In this document: positions 35,064-42,473 of the stretch, piece after piece
Numbering within the stretch: the first letter of the stretch is position 1
Layout: each line of letters starts with the position of its first letter
Notes under the pieces: generated by a model
Databases searched by the model: none
What the model was told of the DNA's origin: nothing
Seen by the model: only the letters and a program-made list of their open reading frames with translations
Program-made: the position numbers and the translations under genes
From: WHSV01 sp050694055
GTDB taxonomy: Bacteria > Actinomycetota > CADDZG01 > WHSQ01
Assembly: GCA_050694055.1 (NCBI GenBank)
Contig: JBOGWX010000137.1
Coordinates: 1-42,499, forward strand
DNA length: 42,499 nt
Reading direction: 5' to 3'

Positions 35064-36244
35064 TGGCCTATGGTGTCCAAGGGGAGTGTGGCCGTGACCT
35101 CGTAGCCTCCGCCCGATCGCGGCCCCGTCTTCAGCTCGCCCCCGAACATGGCGACGCGCTCGCGCATGCCGACCAGACCATGACCCCCCACGTGGCCGTT
35201 CGATAGCCGCCCGGCGGCACCTCGGCCGTCATCCGTCACTCTCAGTTCGAGCCTTCCGGGGCAGTATCTGATGCAGACGGCCGCGCTCGACGGACCGGCG
35301 TGCTTGAGCGAGTTGGTCAACGCCTCCTGCAGGATCCGAAAGGCCGATAGATCCGCGCCCTGCGGAAGCTCGTAAGGCCGGCCCTCAACCGTTAGCTCGA
35401 CCGGCAACCCCGCCTCGCGAGTCTGCTCGACCAGTTTCTCGAGGTAGCCAAGCCCCGGCTGCGGGGTCGGGTCGGTTTCGTCGTCGCGTCGAAGGACTCC
35501 GGTGAGTCGCCGCATCTCGGTCAGCGCCTGCCGGCCCGTCGTCTCGATCGACGACAGGGCATCGCGCGCCTGCTCGGGACGTGCATCCATCACCCGGCGG
35601 GCCGCACCCGCCTGCACGACCATGACACTGACGTTGTGAGCGACGACATCGTGCATCTCCCTGGCGATTCGGCGGCGTTCCTCGATCACGGCCTCTTGTG
35701 ACCGGGTTTCGCGCTCGCTCTCCAGGCGCGCGGCGCGCTCTTCGAGCTCGTGCGTATAGGCGCGCCTCGTGCGCACGTTGTCGCCGATGACCCAAGCGGT
35801 GCCGTAGATGATGTAGTTCGAGATGAGAATCTGCAGCGTGAGATCCCCGGGATCGGACACGAGGATGCTGAACGACATTCCGATCGCGGTCCCGATCAGA
35901 GCCTGGATCGCGATCTTGCGGTTGCCGTGGGCCGCGACCGAGTAGAGCGCGACCAGGGTGCCGAGAGCGGCGGGGGTATCGGGGTAACCGAGCCCGTAGT
36001 AGAGCACGGTGGCGATACCCGTCGTCGCCATGACCACGTCCGGCGCGACGCGGCGGAAGGCGATGGGCATGCTCATCAGCAGGATCAAGATCAGCGACCA
36101 GCCGTCGGGGTCGCGCCGGCTCTCGTCCAGCGCCGGCATCAGCCCCGGCAGGGCGAGGAGGGCGATCACCACGCCGAGCAGTCCGTCCACGATGCGTGGA
36201 TCGAGCCGCCGGAGGCGGGCCTGGACCCCGAGTAGTTGCCTCAT
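35048..36244 (-). CDS. NarL-type (DesK-like) sensor histidine kinase
   Basis: A 398-residue membrane kinase. The N-terminal half has about five to six membrane helices (VDGLLGVVIALLALPGLM; LILILLMSMPIAF; VVMATTGIATVLYYGLG; LVALYSVAAHG; IQALIGTAIGMSFSILV; ISNYIIYGTAWVIG), followed by a coiled helix and a HisKA_3 domain with phospho-acceptor His 198 (EERRRIAREMHDVVAHNVSVMVVQAGA). The HATPase domain shows ILQEALTNSLKHAG (N box), VTDDGRGAAG and GHGLVGMRERVAMFGG (G boxes). The frame is open a little upstream; ATG 36244 (MRQLLGV) is the best start. It pairs with the response regulator overlapping its 3' end and diverges from the TetR gene. Confidence 0.94.
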   Translation of the reverse strand: MRQLLGVQARLRRLDPRIVDGLLGVVIALLALPGLMPALDESRRDPDGWSLILILLMSMPIAFRRVAPDVVMATTGIATVLYYGLGYPDTPAALGTLVALYSVAAHGNRKIAIQALIGTAIGMSFSILVSDPGDLTLQILISNYIIYGTAWVIGDNVRTRRAYTHELEERAARLESERETRSQEAVIEERRRIAREMHDVVAHNVSVMVVQAGAARRVMDARPEQARDALSSIETTGRQALTEMRRLTGVLRRDDETDPTPQPGLGYLEKLVEQTREAGLPVELTVEGRPYELPQGADLSAFRILQEALTNSLKHAGPSSAAVCIRYCPGRLELRVTDDGRGAAGRLSNGHVGGHGLVGMRERVAMFGGELKTGPRSGGGYEVTATLPLDTIGQWSQS

Positions 36245-36327
36245 GGACCAAACATAGCGACCGACGAGACCCTCCGGCATCGTGCCGCCCGATGATTGGC
36301 CCGTAGTGCTGGAGGATGATATTGACA

Positions 36328-36358
36328 GTTACCCAGAGTAATAGTTACGCTGAGTAAC
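36328..36358. promoter_or_regulatory. doubled palindromic TetR operator touching the start codon
   Basis: GTTAC-CCAGA-GTAAT (36328-36342) and GTTAC-GCTGA-GTAAC (36344-36358) are two 15-base inverted repeats, 16 bases apart centre to centre, directly before ATG 36359. TTGACA at 36322-36327 is a candidate -35 box, so bound TetR would cover the -10 region and start. This fits autorepression of the TetR gene and the coupled R2lox gene. Confidence 0.7.
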
Positions 36359-37024
36359 ATGTCACTCGAGCGGCGAGCTCCCGAAGAGGCACGCGACGGT
36401 GCGCGGCGACGGATGAGGAGCGACGCCGGCGCGCGCCGCGCGGCTCGCCGCATGGAGCTTCTGGACGCCGCCGACAGCGTGATCCGGCGCGACGGGCCGG
36501 CTGCGTCGATGGACGTCATTGCCGCCGAGGCCGGCATCACCAAGCCGATCCTCTACCGGCATTTCGGGGACAAGGGCGGTCTCTACACGGCGCTCGCCCA
36601 CCGCTACGCCAATGCCCTGATGAGCGAGATCAAGGACTCTCTCGAGCGCGCGACCGAGGCCAAGAAGCGTCTGGCGCTCACCATCGACACTTACTTCGCC
36701 TTTCTCGAGAGTGAACCGCAGGTCTATCGCTTTCTGGTGCACCGGGCTCAAGCGGAACGACGCGAGGTGCACGACGCGATCGGTGCCTTCGTGCGCGACG
36801 TCGCATTGGAAGTCGCCGCCGTGGCGCGCAGGAACCTCCTCGCCGACAACAAGGGTGCTGCGTTCGCGGAACCGTTGGCGTTCGCCGTCGTGGGGGCCGT
36901 GCAGATGGCCGGCGACTGGTGGCTCGAGCATCGCGAGGTGTCGCGCGCGCGCCTCGTAGAGGAACTGGTGACTTTGGTCTGGGACGGATTCGAACGGTAT
37001 GCCACGGAGGGAGTAGCGGGGTGA
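36359..37024 (+). CDS. TetR-family transcriptional regulator
   Basis: A 221-residue repressor. The N-terminal helix-turn-helix (RRMELLDAADSVIRRDGPAASMDVIAAEAGITKPILYRHFGDKGGLYTALAHRYA) is followed by a helical ligand domain (LTIDTYFAFLESEPQVYRFLVHRAQ; FAVVGAVQMAGDWWLE). ATG 36359 abuts the doubled operator and has no ribosome site, suggesting a leaderless mRNA; ATG 36413 (MRSDAGARR) is the in-frame alternative. Its stop overlaps the GTG of the R2lox-SCP2 gene (GTGA), so the two are translated together. In Mycobacterium tuberculosis the TetR gene Rv0232 similarly precedes the R2lox gene Rv0233. Confidence 0.94.
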   Translation: MSLERRAPEEARDGARRRMRSDAGARRAARRMELLDAADSVIRRDGPAASMDVIAAEAGITKPILYRHFGDKGGLYTALAHRYANALMSEIKDSLERATEAKKRLALTIDTYFAFLESEPQVYRFLVHRAQAERREVHDAIGAFVRDVALEVAAVARRNLLADNKGAAFAEPLAFAVVGAVQMAGDWWLEHREVSRARLVEELVTLVWDGFERYATEGVAG

Positions 37025-38292
37025 GCGACCTGATCGACAAGCAAGAGTCCATCTCCTACGCCAAGCTCTACCGCCAGTGGGAGCGCACGAACTGGAGCGC
37101 AACCGCCATCGACTTCACACGGGATCGCCGGGATTGGCAGGAACAGCTCGATGACAACCAACGTGAGGCGCTGTTGTGGAACTACTCGTTGTTCCTCGTT
37201 GGCGAAGAGGCCGTCGCACGCGATCTGACTCCAGTACTCGACGCGGCCCAGGGCTTTTCCGAGAGCATCTTTCTCACCACGCAGATGGTCGACGAGGCTC
37301 GTCACCATGTGTTCTTCGATCGCTTCATCCGAGAGGTAGCGGGCCTCGGGACGGACACGGCGACCACGCTCCAGGCGGTCGACTCCTATCTGACCTGGGG
37401 CTTCAGGCAGGTGTTCGATGAACTGGACCGCGTCACCGCGGCCCTGCGTCGCAAGCCGAAGGACAAGGCGTTGCTCGCTCAGAGCCTGGCTCTCTATCAC
37501 GTCGTCGTCGAGGGAATGCTTGCGATTGCGGGCCAACACTTCATCCAGCGCTATCTGGGCGAGCGGAAGATACTGCCCGGCTTCTTCGAGGGCATGAACA
37601 ACGTCTCGCGCGATGAATCCCGTCACGTTGCCTTCGGGATTGCGTTCTTGGGCGAGCTGGTTGGAAGCTCCGACGAATGTCGCAGCGCGGCCATCGAGTT
37701 GTGGGACCGGGTGCTTCCGTGGGCGGTGGGCGTGTTCATCCCGCCCGGCTTCGATCGCAGTTACACGGAGGCGTTCGGCTTCATGCTCGAGGAGATTTAT
37801 GCCTTTGGACTTCGCAGCTTCGAAACGAAGCTTGCTCGGATCGGGATCAACCCCGAGGAGATCTCGTTGCTCGCGCGTGAGGACCGGTCGCTGCCCTACG
37901 AGGAGCGCGCTCGCCGGCTGTGGGTGCTCATAGAGTCCCGCATCCTGGGCGATGACCGGCAAGAGCCGCGGCCCACCCCCGAGGCGCTCGAGATCCTGTT
38001 CGAGAGCATGACGAACTCGATGGATCTGCAGGTGGCGCGCTCACTGGCCGGACCTATCGAGTGGAGGTTCTCCGACGCGGGGCCGTGGCACATCGTCGTC
38101 ACGAACGGTCACGCCGAGGCCAAGCCCGGTCGCGCGGGCGTCGCCGCCCTGACCTTCGAGACGAGCGCGTCGGAGTGGGCCAAGATCGCGGTCCAGCGCA
38201 CGAGCCCGGTGCATGCGCTGGCGCACCGCAGGCTCAAGCTCCGAGGGTCGTGGTCCGCCAAGACCAAGGCGGCCAAGCTGTTCAAGCTCTAG
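37021..38292 (+). CDS. R2-like ligand-binding oxidase (R2lox) fused to an SCP2-like domain
   Basis: A 423-residue protein from GTG 37021, which overlaps the TetR stop. Residues about 10-290 are a ferritin-like R2 (ribonucleotide reductase small-subunit) fold with all six metal ligands: Glu62, Glu92 and His95 (DEARHH), Glu164, Glu199 and His202 (DESRHVAFG). Val65 (three after Glu62) and Tyr159 (five before Glu164) match the Val/Tyr pair that forms the ether cross-link in R2lox (Val71/Tyr162 in the mycobacterial protein), so this is R2lox rather than a true NrdB. R2lox binds a Mn/Fe centre and a long-chain fatty acid. Residues about 325-423 (IEWRFSDAGPWHIVVTNGHAEA...HRRLKLRGSWSAKTKAAKLFKL) look like an SCP2 lipid-binding domain, which the usual R2lox lacks. 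No large reductase subunit is nearby. Confidence 0.88.
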   Translation: MSDLIDKQESISYAKLYRQWERTNWSATAIDFTRDRRDWQEQLDDNQREALLWNYSLFLVGEEAVARDLTPVLDAAQGFSESIFLTTQMVDEARHHVFFDRFIREVAGLGTDTATTLQAVDSYLTWGFRQVFDELDRVTAALRRKPKDKALLAQSLALYHVVVEGMLAIAGQHFIQRYLGERKILPGFFEGMNNVSRDESRHVAFGIAFLGELVGSSDECRSAAIELWDRVLPWAVGVFIPPGFDRSYTEAFGFMLEEIYAFGLRSFETKLARIGINPEEISLLAREDRSLPYEERARRLWVLIESRILGDDRQEPRPTPEALEILFESMTNSMDLQVARSLAGPIEWRFSDAGPWHIVVTNGHAEAKPGRAGVAALTFETSASEWAKIAVQRTSPVHALAHRRLKLRGSWSAKTKAAKLFKL

Positions 38293-38414
38293 CCTGATCT
38301 CCCCGCCCGGCGCGTGGGGCCCGATTCGTCCGGATAAACTAACTCGCTCGAAAGGGGAAGCTGGTTGGACGGAGAGGCCGGCGCCGAGACCCGCGCTACC
38401 GCCATGGGGGATAG

Positions 38415-39734
38415 ATGAAACGTTCACTGGCCACATTCGCAGCGCTCACGTTGATCGGCGCACTGGTGCCCGTGGTGGCCTTCGCCTCCTGTGCGCGCGC
38501 CGATACCCAGATCACGCTCTCCGGCTTCGACGCGGACGTCGCGGGAGAGCAAATCTACGTGGCGGTCGAGGGCGACGACCCGAAGGAGTCCTTCACCGTC
38601 CAGCGCTTGGGTCTGTCCTGCCAAGACGAGCTCGACGTTCAGGTGGACTACGAGCTGGTCTCGGGCTCGACCGGCCCCCCCCGGGTGAGCGTTGACGGCG
38701 GGAACTCGGGAACCCTGACGCTGGAGGCTCCTCCCCGATCCGGAGGAGGGTCGGGGAACAAGGAGACGCGCACTTTCAGCGTCCAGTCGAACGCCGGCGC
38801 CACCGACGTGGAGCACGCGACCATCCGGCTTGGTGAGGTGGGGAAAGCCGGGCTGGACCAGGTGGGGCTCGGGTTCCCGCGCCAGGCGCCGGTATTCGTG
38901 GTGGACGACGACGCCACCGACGTGCCTTTTAGCTTCGGCATGAGCTCCTACGCCAGACAGGAAAGCTTCACCCTCGGCGTGCCCGTGTTCCGGTCCGGTC
39001 CTGCAACCGGGACCGAGTCGATCGACTTCGGTGTCTCGGGCAGCGGCGCCGCGCCGGCCGCCGCGGATGACTTCGAGGTCCTCACGCAGGGTCCGCTCGT
39101 CTATCAGGAAGGAGAGCGCGTCCAGGTCATCGAGATCGAGATGCTCGAGGACACGGAGAACGAGCCCGACGAAGAGCTCACCATCTCGCTAGAGGATCAG
39201 GACGGCACCGTCGGCCAGTCCATCGTGACCATCGAGAACCTGAGCGTCGGCGGGGGAGAGTTGAAGCCCACCGGCCGTCTCCACCACCCCAAGCACAACT
39301 ACAAGTACCCCCAGAACTATCCGTGGCTACACGAGATCCACATCTTCACCAAGTCGGCGGACCCCGATGAGCTGGTCGTCGATCGGGCGAGGATGTCCCT
39401 CCTCAAGAAGATGAAGGGTGGAGGGTGTCGCTGGTGGGACGGGAGCGGCTTCGTGAAACAGGGGTGCAACGACAAGCGCTGGTTCAGCAAGCGCATCAAG
39501 AATCCGTCCGTGGACTACTTCAAGTACAAGATCAAAAAGACTCTGCCGCGCAGCACCGGGAAGAAGACGCACGTCAAGAACTACAAGATCTGGGCTCGAT
39601 GGTACGACAATCGTGAACACGCATCCGAGTTCCGCAAGGGCAAGAACGCAAACGTGTTCGAGGTGATCAAGCCGACCCGGGCGTGCAAGAAGAATCCCTA
39701 CAACTTCCGGAAGTGCAAGCCGGTTAAACCCTAG
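38415..39734 (+). CDS. secreted Calx-beta-like protein with basic C-terminal domain
   Basis: A 439-residue exported protein of unknown role. Signal sequence: LATFAALTLIGALVPVVAFASCARA. Two beta-rich segments follow; the second (FTLGVPVFRSGPATGTESIDFGVSG...VQVIEIEMLEDTENEPDEELTISLEDQDGTVGQS) has the look of a Calx-beta repeat with its acidic calcium-binding turn. The last 170 or so residues are very rich in Lys, Arg, Trp and Tyr (YFKYKIKKTLPRSTGKK; NYKIWARWYDN) with four Cys, and match nothing I recognise. It starts after a GGGGGAT site. A very acidic small gene follows at once, so the two may act together; this is inference only. Confidence 0.8.
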   Translation: MKRSLATFAALTLIGALVPVVAFASCARADTQITLSGFDADVAGEQIYVAVEGDDPKESFTVQRLGLSCQDELDVQVDYELVSGSTGPPRVSVDGGNSGTLTLEAPPRSGGGSGNKETRTFSVQSNAGATDVEHATIRLGEVGKAGLDQVGLGFPRQAPVFVVDDDATDVPFSFGMSSYARQESFTLGVPVFRSGPATGTESIDFGVSGSGAAPAAADDFEVLTQGPLVYQEGERVQVIEIEMLEDTENEPDEELTISLEDQDGTVGQSIVTIENLSVGGGELKPTGRLHHPKHNYKYPQNYPWLHEIHIFTKSADPDELVVDRARMSLLKKMKGGGCRWWDGSGFVKQGCNDKRWFSKRIKNPSVDYFKYKIKKTLPRSTGKKTHVKNYKIWARWYDNREHASEFRKGKNANVFEVIKPTRACKKNPYNFRKCKPVKP

Positions 39735-39762
39735 CGATGCGATGCATAAGCGAGGAGTGGCA

Positions 39763-39945
39763 ATGGACGACAAGCGCGCCGACGATCTGAACGAGGATTC
39801 CTCGCTGCCACAGCCCGGCACCGAGGAGCCCGATGACCCCGAGAGCTCGGACTCGACACAGGGGCCCGGCAACGTCAGCGTGGACGAGCCGACCCAGCCC
39901 ATCATGAATCCCACCGACGACCGGTTCGGCGAGGACGACGACTAA
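39763..39945 (+). CDS. small acidic protein
   Basis: A 60-residue, almost entirely hydrophilic protein (MDDKRADDLNEDSSLPQPGT at the start, DRFGEDDD at the end). ATG 39763 has GAGGAG six bases upstream, whereas ATG 39742 has none. No family or fold is recognised; it is probably disordered. It lies 28 bases after a secreted protein with a strongly basic C-terminus. Its stop is the first base of a REPIN-like element. Confidence 0.65.
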   Translation: MDDKRADDLNEDSSLPQPGTEEPDDPESSDSTQGPGNVSVDEPTQPIMNPTDDRFGEDDD

Positions 39946-40068
39946 CTGGTCCGCCCCATAAGGCCGCAGCGGAGGAGCGTACCGGTAAGGTACGTGACGG
40001 AGCGAGAACGTAGCCAGGCGCAGCTTTCTCGCCGCCAAAACGCATGTGTATTTGTGGGGCGGGCCACT
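39945..40068 (-). repeat. REPIN-like inverted-repeat element, copy 2 (124 bp)
   Basis: Left arm ACTGGTCCGCCCCATAA (39945-39961) and right arm TTGTGGGGCGGGCCACT (40052-40068). The right arm is the exact reverse complement of the left arm of copy 1 (18053-18069), and the left arm matches copy 1's right arm with one change, so this copy is inverted relative to the first. The 90-base interior, absent from copy 1, holds two stems: CGTACC/GGTACG near 39979-39995 and GCGAGAA/TTCTCGC near 40003-40032. It starts on the TAA stop of the acidic-protein gene and lies between convergent genes. Confidence 0.75.
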
Positions 40069-40081
40069 AAGGCCGGGGGGC

Positions 40082-41245
40082 TCAGGGATGGAGGCCGGGA
40101 TCCACAACGCCCGCCGCGTGTTCCTTCACGCCCCACAGTAGGAGCGCCGCCGCACCCACGCAGGCGGCCGATACGAAACCGGCCAGGGTGATCCCTCCTG
40201 CCGCGAACAGGGGTTGTGCGGCCAGAGCGCCGGCCGCTCGGCCCCCGGCCACCATCACCGCGAACAGAGAAAGCAGACGCTCGCGCGCGTCTGCGGCCAT
40301 CTCGCTCGCAAAAGGGATGGCCGCCACGATGGTCACTTCAAAGGACGCGATCCAGACGATGACGACGAGCGCGCCGATGATCAACGTCGAGCCGGTCACC
40401 GAGAACCCGAGGTAGGCGACCCCGGAGAGCATCAGGCCCCCGAAGAACATGCGACGTAACCCCCACCGGTCGGCGTAGACGGTCACGAGCCCCTCACCCA
40501 GGAGCTCGGCCACCACCACGACGACGGTAAAGGCCCCGATGCCGGCGACCGAGAGGCCGAAGGAGTCCTCGAGCCACTGTCCGTACACGACGAAGGGAAT
40601 CTCCGCCGCGGCGATGAACAGCAGCACCGCCATCAGCATGCGTACCCTCGGAGCGGTCAGCTCGAGCTTGCGCCGGACGTGCTCGTGCGGACGATCGGAA
40701 TCGATGCCCCGGGCGATGGCGACGGCTCCCAGCGCCGAGGCGATGCCGACGATGATGAAGGGGGCCCTCCAGCTCGTGAGCTCGATGAGAACGCCGGAGA
40801 GGGGAACCGCCGCCAGCAATCCCACCGACCAGGTGAGCTCGGTGATTCCGAAGATGCGACCTCGTTCCGAGTAAGGCACTCGGTCGCCGAACCAGGCCTG
40901 CATGGGGATGGCGAACGCGGGATTGGCGAAGCCGACGAGGATGATTCCCGCCCCGGCGACGAGCAGCGTGCCGGCCGTCGACGTCAGGATGCACCCGAGC
41001 GTCACCGCGACCATTGCGACGAGCATCATCCACCTGCGCCCGCGCCTCTCGGAGAGGCGGGCGACCGCCGGTGTGGCGAGCCCGCCGAGGTTTCTGAGCG
41101 CAATCAGCGATGCCAGGGCGGCCGGACTTACCCCAAGCCCTCGGGCGATCGCCGGAAGGAAGGGGTACACGACTCGAACAGCCCCGTTGGCTGCACTGCG
41201 CGCGATGAAGGTGGCGACGAGCGCGCGCCTGACGTCCCGATCCAT
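40082..41245 (-). CDS. major facilitator superfamily transporter
   Basis: A 387-residue membrane protein with about twelve helices. The MFS cytoplasmic-loop motif after helix 2 is clear (IALRNLGGLATPAVARLSERRGRRWMMLVAMVAVTLG), and a second one follows helix 8 (VYADRWGLRRMFFGGLMLSG). The N-terminus MDRDVRRALVATFIARSAANGAVRVVYPFLPAIARGLGVS is typical of sugar- or drug-efflux members. Substrate unknown. It follows the small conserved gene after 22 bases, in the same direction, and likely shares its transcript. Its end is 13 bases from the REPIN-like element, which may terminate it. Confidence 0.93.
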   Translation of the reverse strand: MDRDVRRALVATFIARSAANGAVRVVYPFLPAIARGLGVSPAALASLIALRNLGGLATPAVARLSERRGRRWMMLVAMVAVTLGCILTSTAGTLLVAGAGIILVGFANPAFAIPMQAWFGDRVPYSERGRIFGITELTWSVGLLAAVPLSGVLIELTSWRAPFIIVGIASALGAVAIARGIDSDRPHEHVRRKLELTAPRVRMLMAVLLFIAAAEIPFVVYGQWLEDSFGLSVAGIGAFTVVVVVAELLGEGLVTVYADRWGLRRMFFGGLMLSGVAYLGFSVTGSTLIIGALVVIVWIASFEVTIVAAIPFASEMAADARERLLSLFAVMVAGGRAAGALAAQPLFAAGGITLAGFVSAACVGAAALLLWGVKEHAAGVVDPGLHP

Positions 41246-41267
41246 CGCGGCAGACTACGCGACGGTT

Positions 41268-41540
41268 CTAGGCGTGCTCGGTGAGGTAGTCGAGGTAGAG
41301 GGGACGCAGTTGCTCCGCCACCTCGGGCTCGTCCGAGTGCAAGACGTCGGTGATGAGTGATGAGAGGCTCACGACGTCGGCGTCTGCTTCGCGTTGATGT
41401 CCCGCGGCGGCCTCGGCGACCGGTACGGCCTTGACGAGATGCCACAGGAATCCGACGTCGAGATGCCGGCGTGCGTGCGACATGGCGCGGTCGTGGAGTT
41501 CCTTCGTGGACAGTCGTTCCAACTCTGTGCGATCAGTCAT
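41268..41540 (-). CDS. small conserved protein of unknown function
   Basis: A 90-residue, mostly helical, soluble protein (MTDRTELERLSTKELHDRAM; HARRHLDVGFLWHLVKAVPV; LHSDEPEVAEQLRPLYLDYL). The pattern of ARRHLDVxFxWxLxxxxPxAEAAAG with a C-terminal LRPLYLDYL is one I recall from other actinobacterial genomes, always uncharacterised. ATG 41540 is ten bases after the glycosyltransferase stop; no clear ribosome site is present, so translation may be coupled. Gene order glycosyltransferase, this gene, MFS transporter suggests one operon. Confidence 0.75.
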   Translation of the reverse strand: MTDRTELERLSTKELHDRAMSHARRHLDVGFLWHLVKAVPVAEAAAGHQREADADVVSLSSLITDVLHSDEPEVAEQLRPLYLDYLTEHA

Positions 41541-41550
41541 GGCGGTGACA

Positions 41551-42285
41551 TTACATGGCTTGGGATCGGGCCCTCCGCAACCTCGCGTTGCTCCCTGCGT
41601 GCTTGATGAGCTCCGTCGCGATGCTACGGGTCTGGTTCGCTCGGTGAAAAATCCCCGCCCGGTCGCGCCCGGTGGCGACATGAGTCAGCGGAACTTCGAC
41701 TTCGTGGACCGTGAGCCCGGCGCCGATCGCGGCCAGCGTCATGGCGACCTCGACGCCGAAACCCGGAGCGAAAGGGACCAGAGCCGGCAGCGCGAGCCAT
41801 CGCAGGGCGCGCTGACCGGACAACGGCTCCTTCATGGCTCGCCCGGTCAGATGCCGTAAACCGGCCGCGGCCAGTCCTTTGGCAAGGCCGAATCCAAAGG
41901 CACCACTCTGAGGCGGCAGGTCGGCGATCGTCAGGTCGGCCGTGTGGTCTCCCAGGGCGTCGATCAGGAGCTGCAGTTCGCAGGCGCTGCCCTCGAGATC
42001 GCCGTCGGCCAGCAGGAGAACATCGGGAACGCCTACGAGTCCGTCGGTGATGTGCTGACGGATGAGCGCGACGCCGGCGTTCAAGGCGTCTCCTTTGCCG
42101 ACGCGGCGGGGAAGCGAGAGGCAGCAAGCTCCCGAAGCGAGCGCCTCGGCGGCGGTCTGGTCCCCTGAGCCGTCGTCGACCACCACTACGCCGGTCACGG
42201 ATGGGATGGCCAGCAGGCCACTCACCGTGAGTTCGATCCGGCCACCCTCGTTCCAAGCCGGGACGAGGGCAATGGTCCTCTCCAT
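41551..42285 (-). CDS. family 2 glycosyltransferase
   Basis: A roughly 245-residue GT-A type transferase without membrane helices. It has the nucleotide-binding opening (TIALVPAWNEGGRIELTVSGL), VVVVDDGSGDQTAAEA, GKGDALNAGV and the metal-binding DxD equivalent (LLADGDLEG). A later acidic stretch (MKEPLSGQRALRW) is the usual acceptor-side region. Sugar donor and acceptor are unknown. ATG 42285 and GTG 42291 are both possible. Upstream lie a 7-bp hairpin (42299-42315) and three 15-base direct repeats, which may control it. It heads a likely three-gene operon with the small conserved protein and the MFS transporter. Confidence 0.9.
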   Translation of the reverse strand: MERTIALVPAWNEGGRIELTVSGLLAIPSVTGVVVVDDGSGDQTAAEALASGACCLSLPRRVGKGDALNAGVALIRQHITDGLVGVPDVLLLADGDLEGSACELQLLIDALGDHTADLTIADLPPQSGAFGFGLAKGLAAAGLRHLTGRAMKEPLSGQRALRWLALPALVPFAPGFGVEVAMTLAAIGAGLTVHEVEVPLTHVATGRDRAGIFHRANQTRSIATELIKHAGSNARLRRARSQAM

Positions 42286-42298
42286 GTCCACTGGACGA

Positions 42299-42315
42299 CC
42301 GGCTCATCGAGCCGG
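42299..42315 (-). promoter_or_regulatory. leader hairpin before the glycosyltransferase
   Basis: CCGGCTC and GAGCCGG form a perfect 7-bp stem with a 3-base loop, ending 14 bases before ATG 42285. A second, imperfect inverted repeat (GCTCGTTTT / AAGACGAGC, about 42332-42367) lies just upstream. The role is unknown. Confidence 0.4.
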
Positions 42316-42386
42316 TTGCCCGGCGCAAGGTGCGCTCGTTTTGTCTCACCATCCGGAACAAGACGAGCGAGGCTAGGTCACGGCCT

Positions 42387-42473
42387 GCATCACATCGTTC
42401 CGGTTTTAGAGCCGGAGCTCTCAGCATCACATCGTTCCGGTCTTGGGCGCGATTTCCAGCATCACATCGTTCC
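42387..42473. repeat. three direct repeats at 35-37 base spacing, right edge
   Basis: GCATCACATCGTTCC occurs at 42387-42401, 42424-42438 and 42459-42473; the last two are preceded by CA and the first two are followed by GG. Spacings are 37 and 35 bases and the intervening sequences differ; the first contains a small hairpin (AGAGC/GCTCT). The array may continue past the window. It lies upstream of the glycosyltransferase, so it could be a regulator-binding array. Confidence 0.65.

Noticed and set aside
37021..38292. Class I ribonucleotide reductase small subunit (NrdB/NrdF)
   Set aside because: The Val/Tyr pair matches R2lox, the position next to the metal site is not the usual radical Tyr, there is an added C-terminal domain, and no large subunit is nearby.
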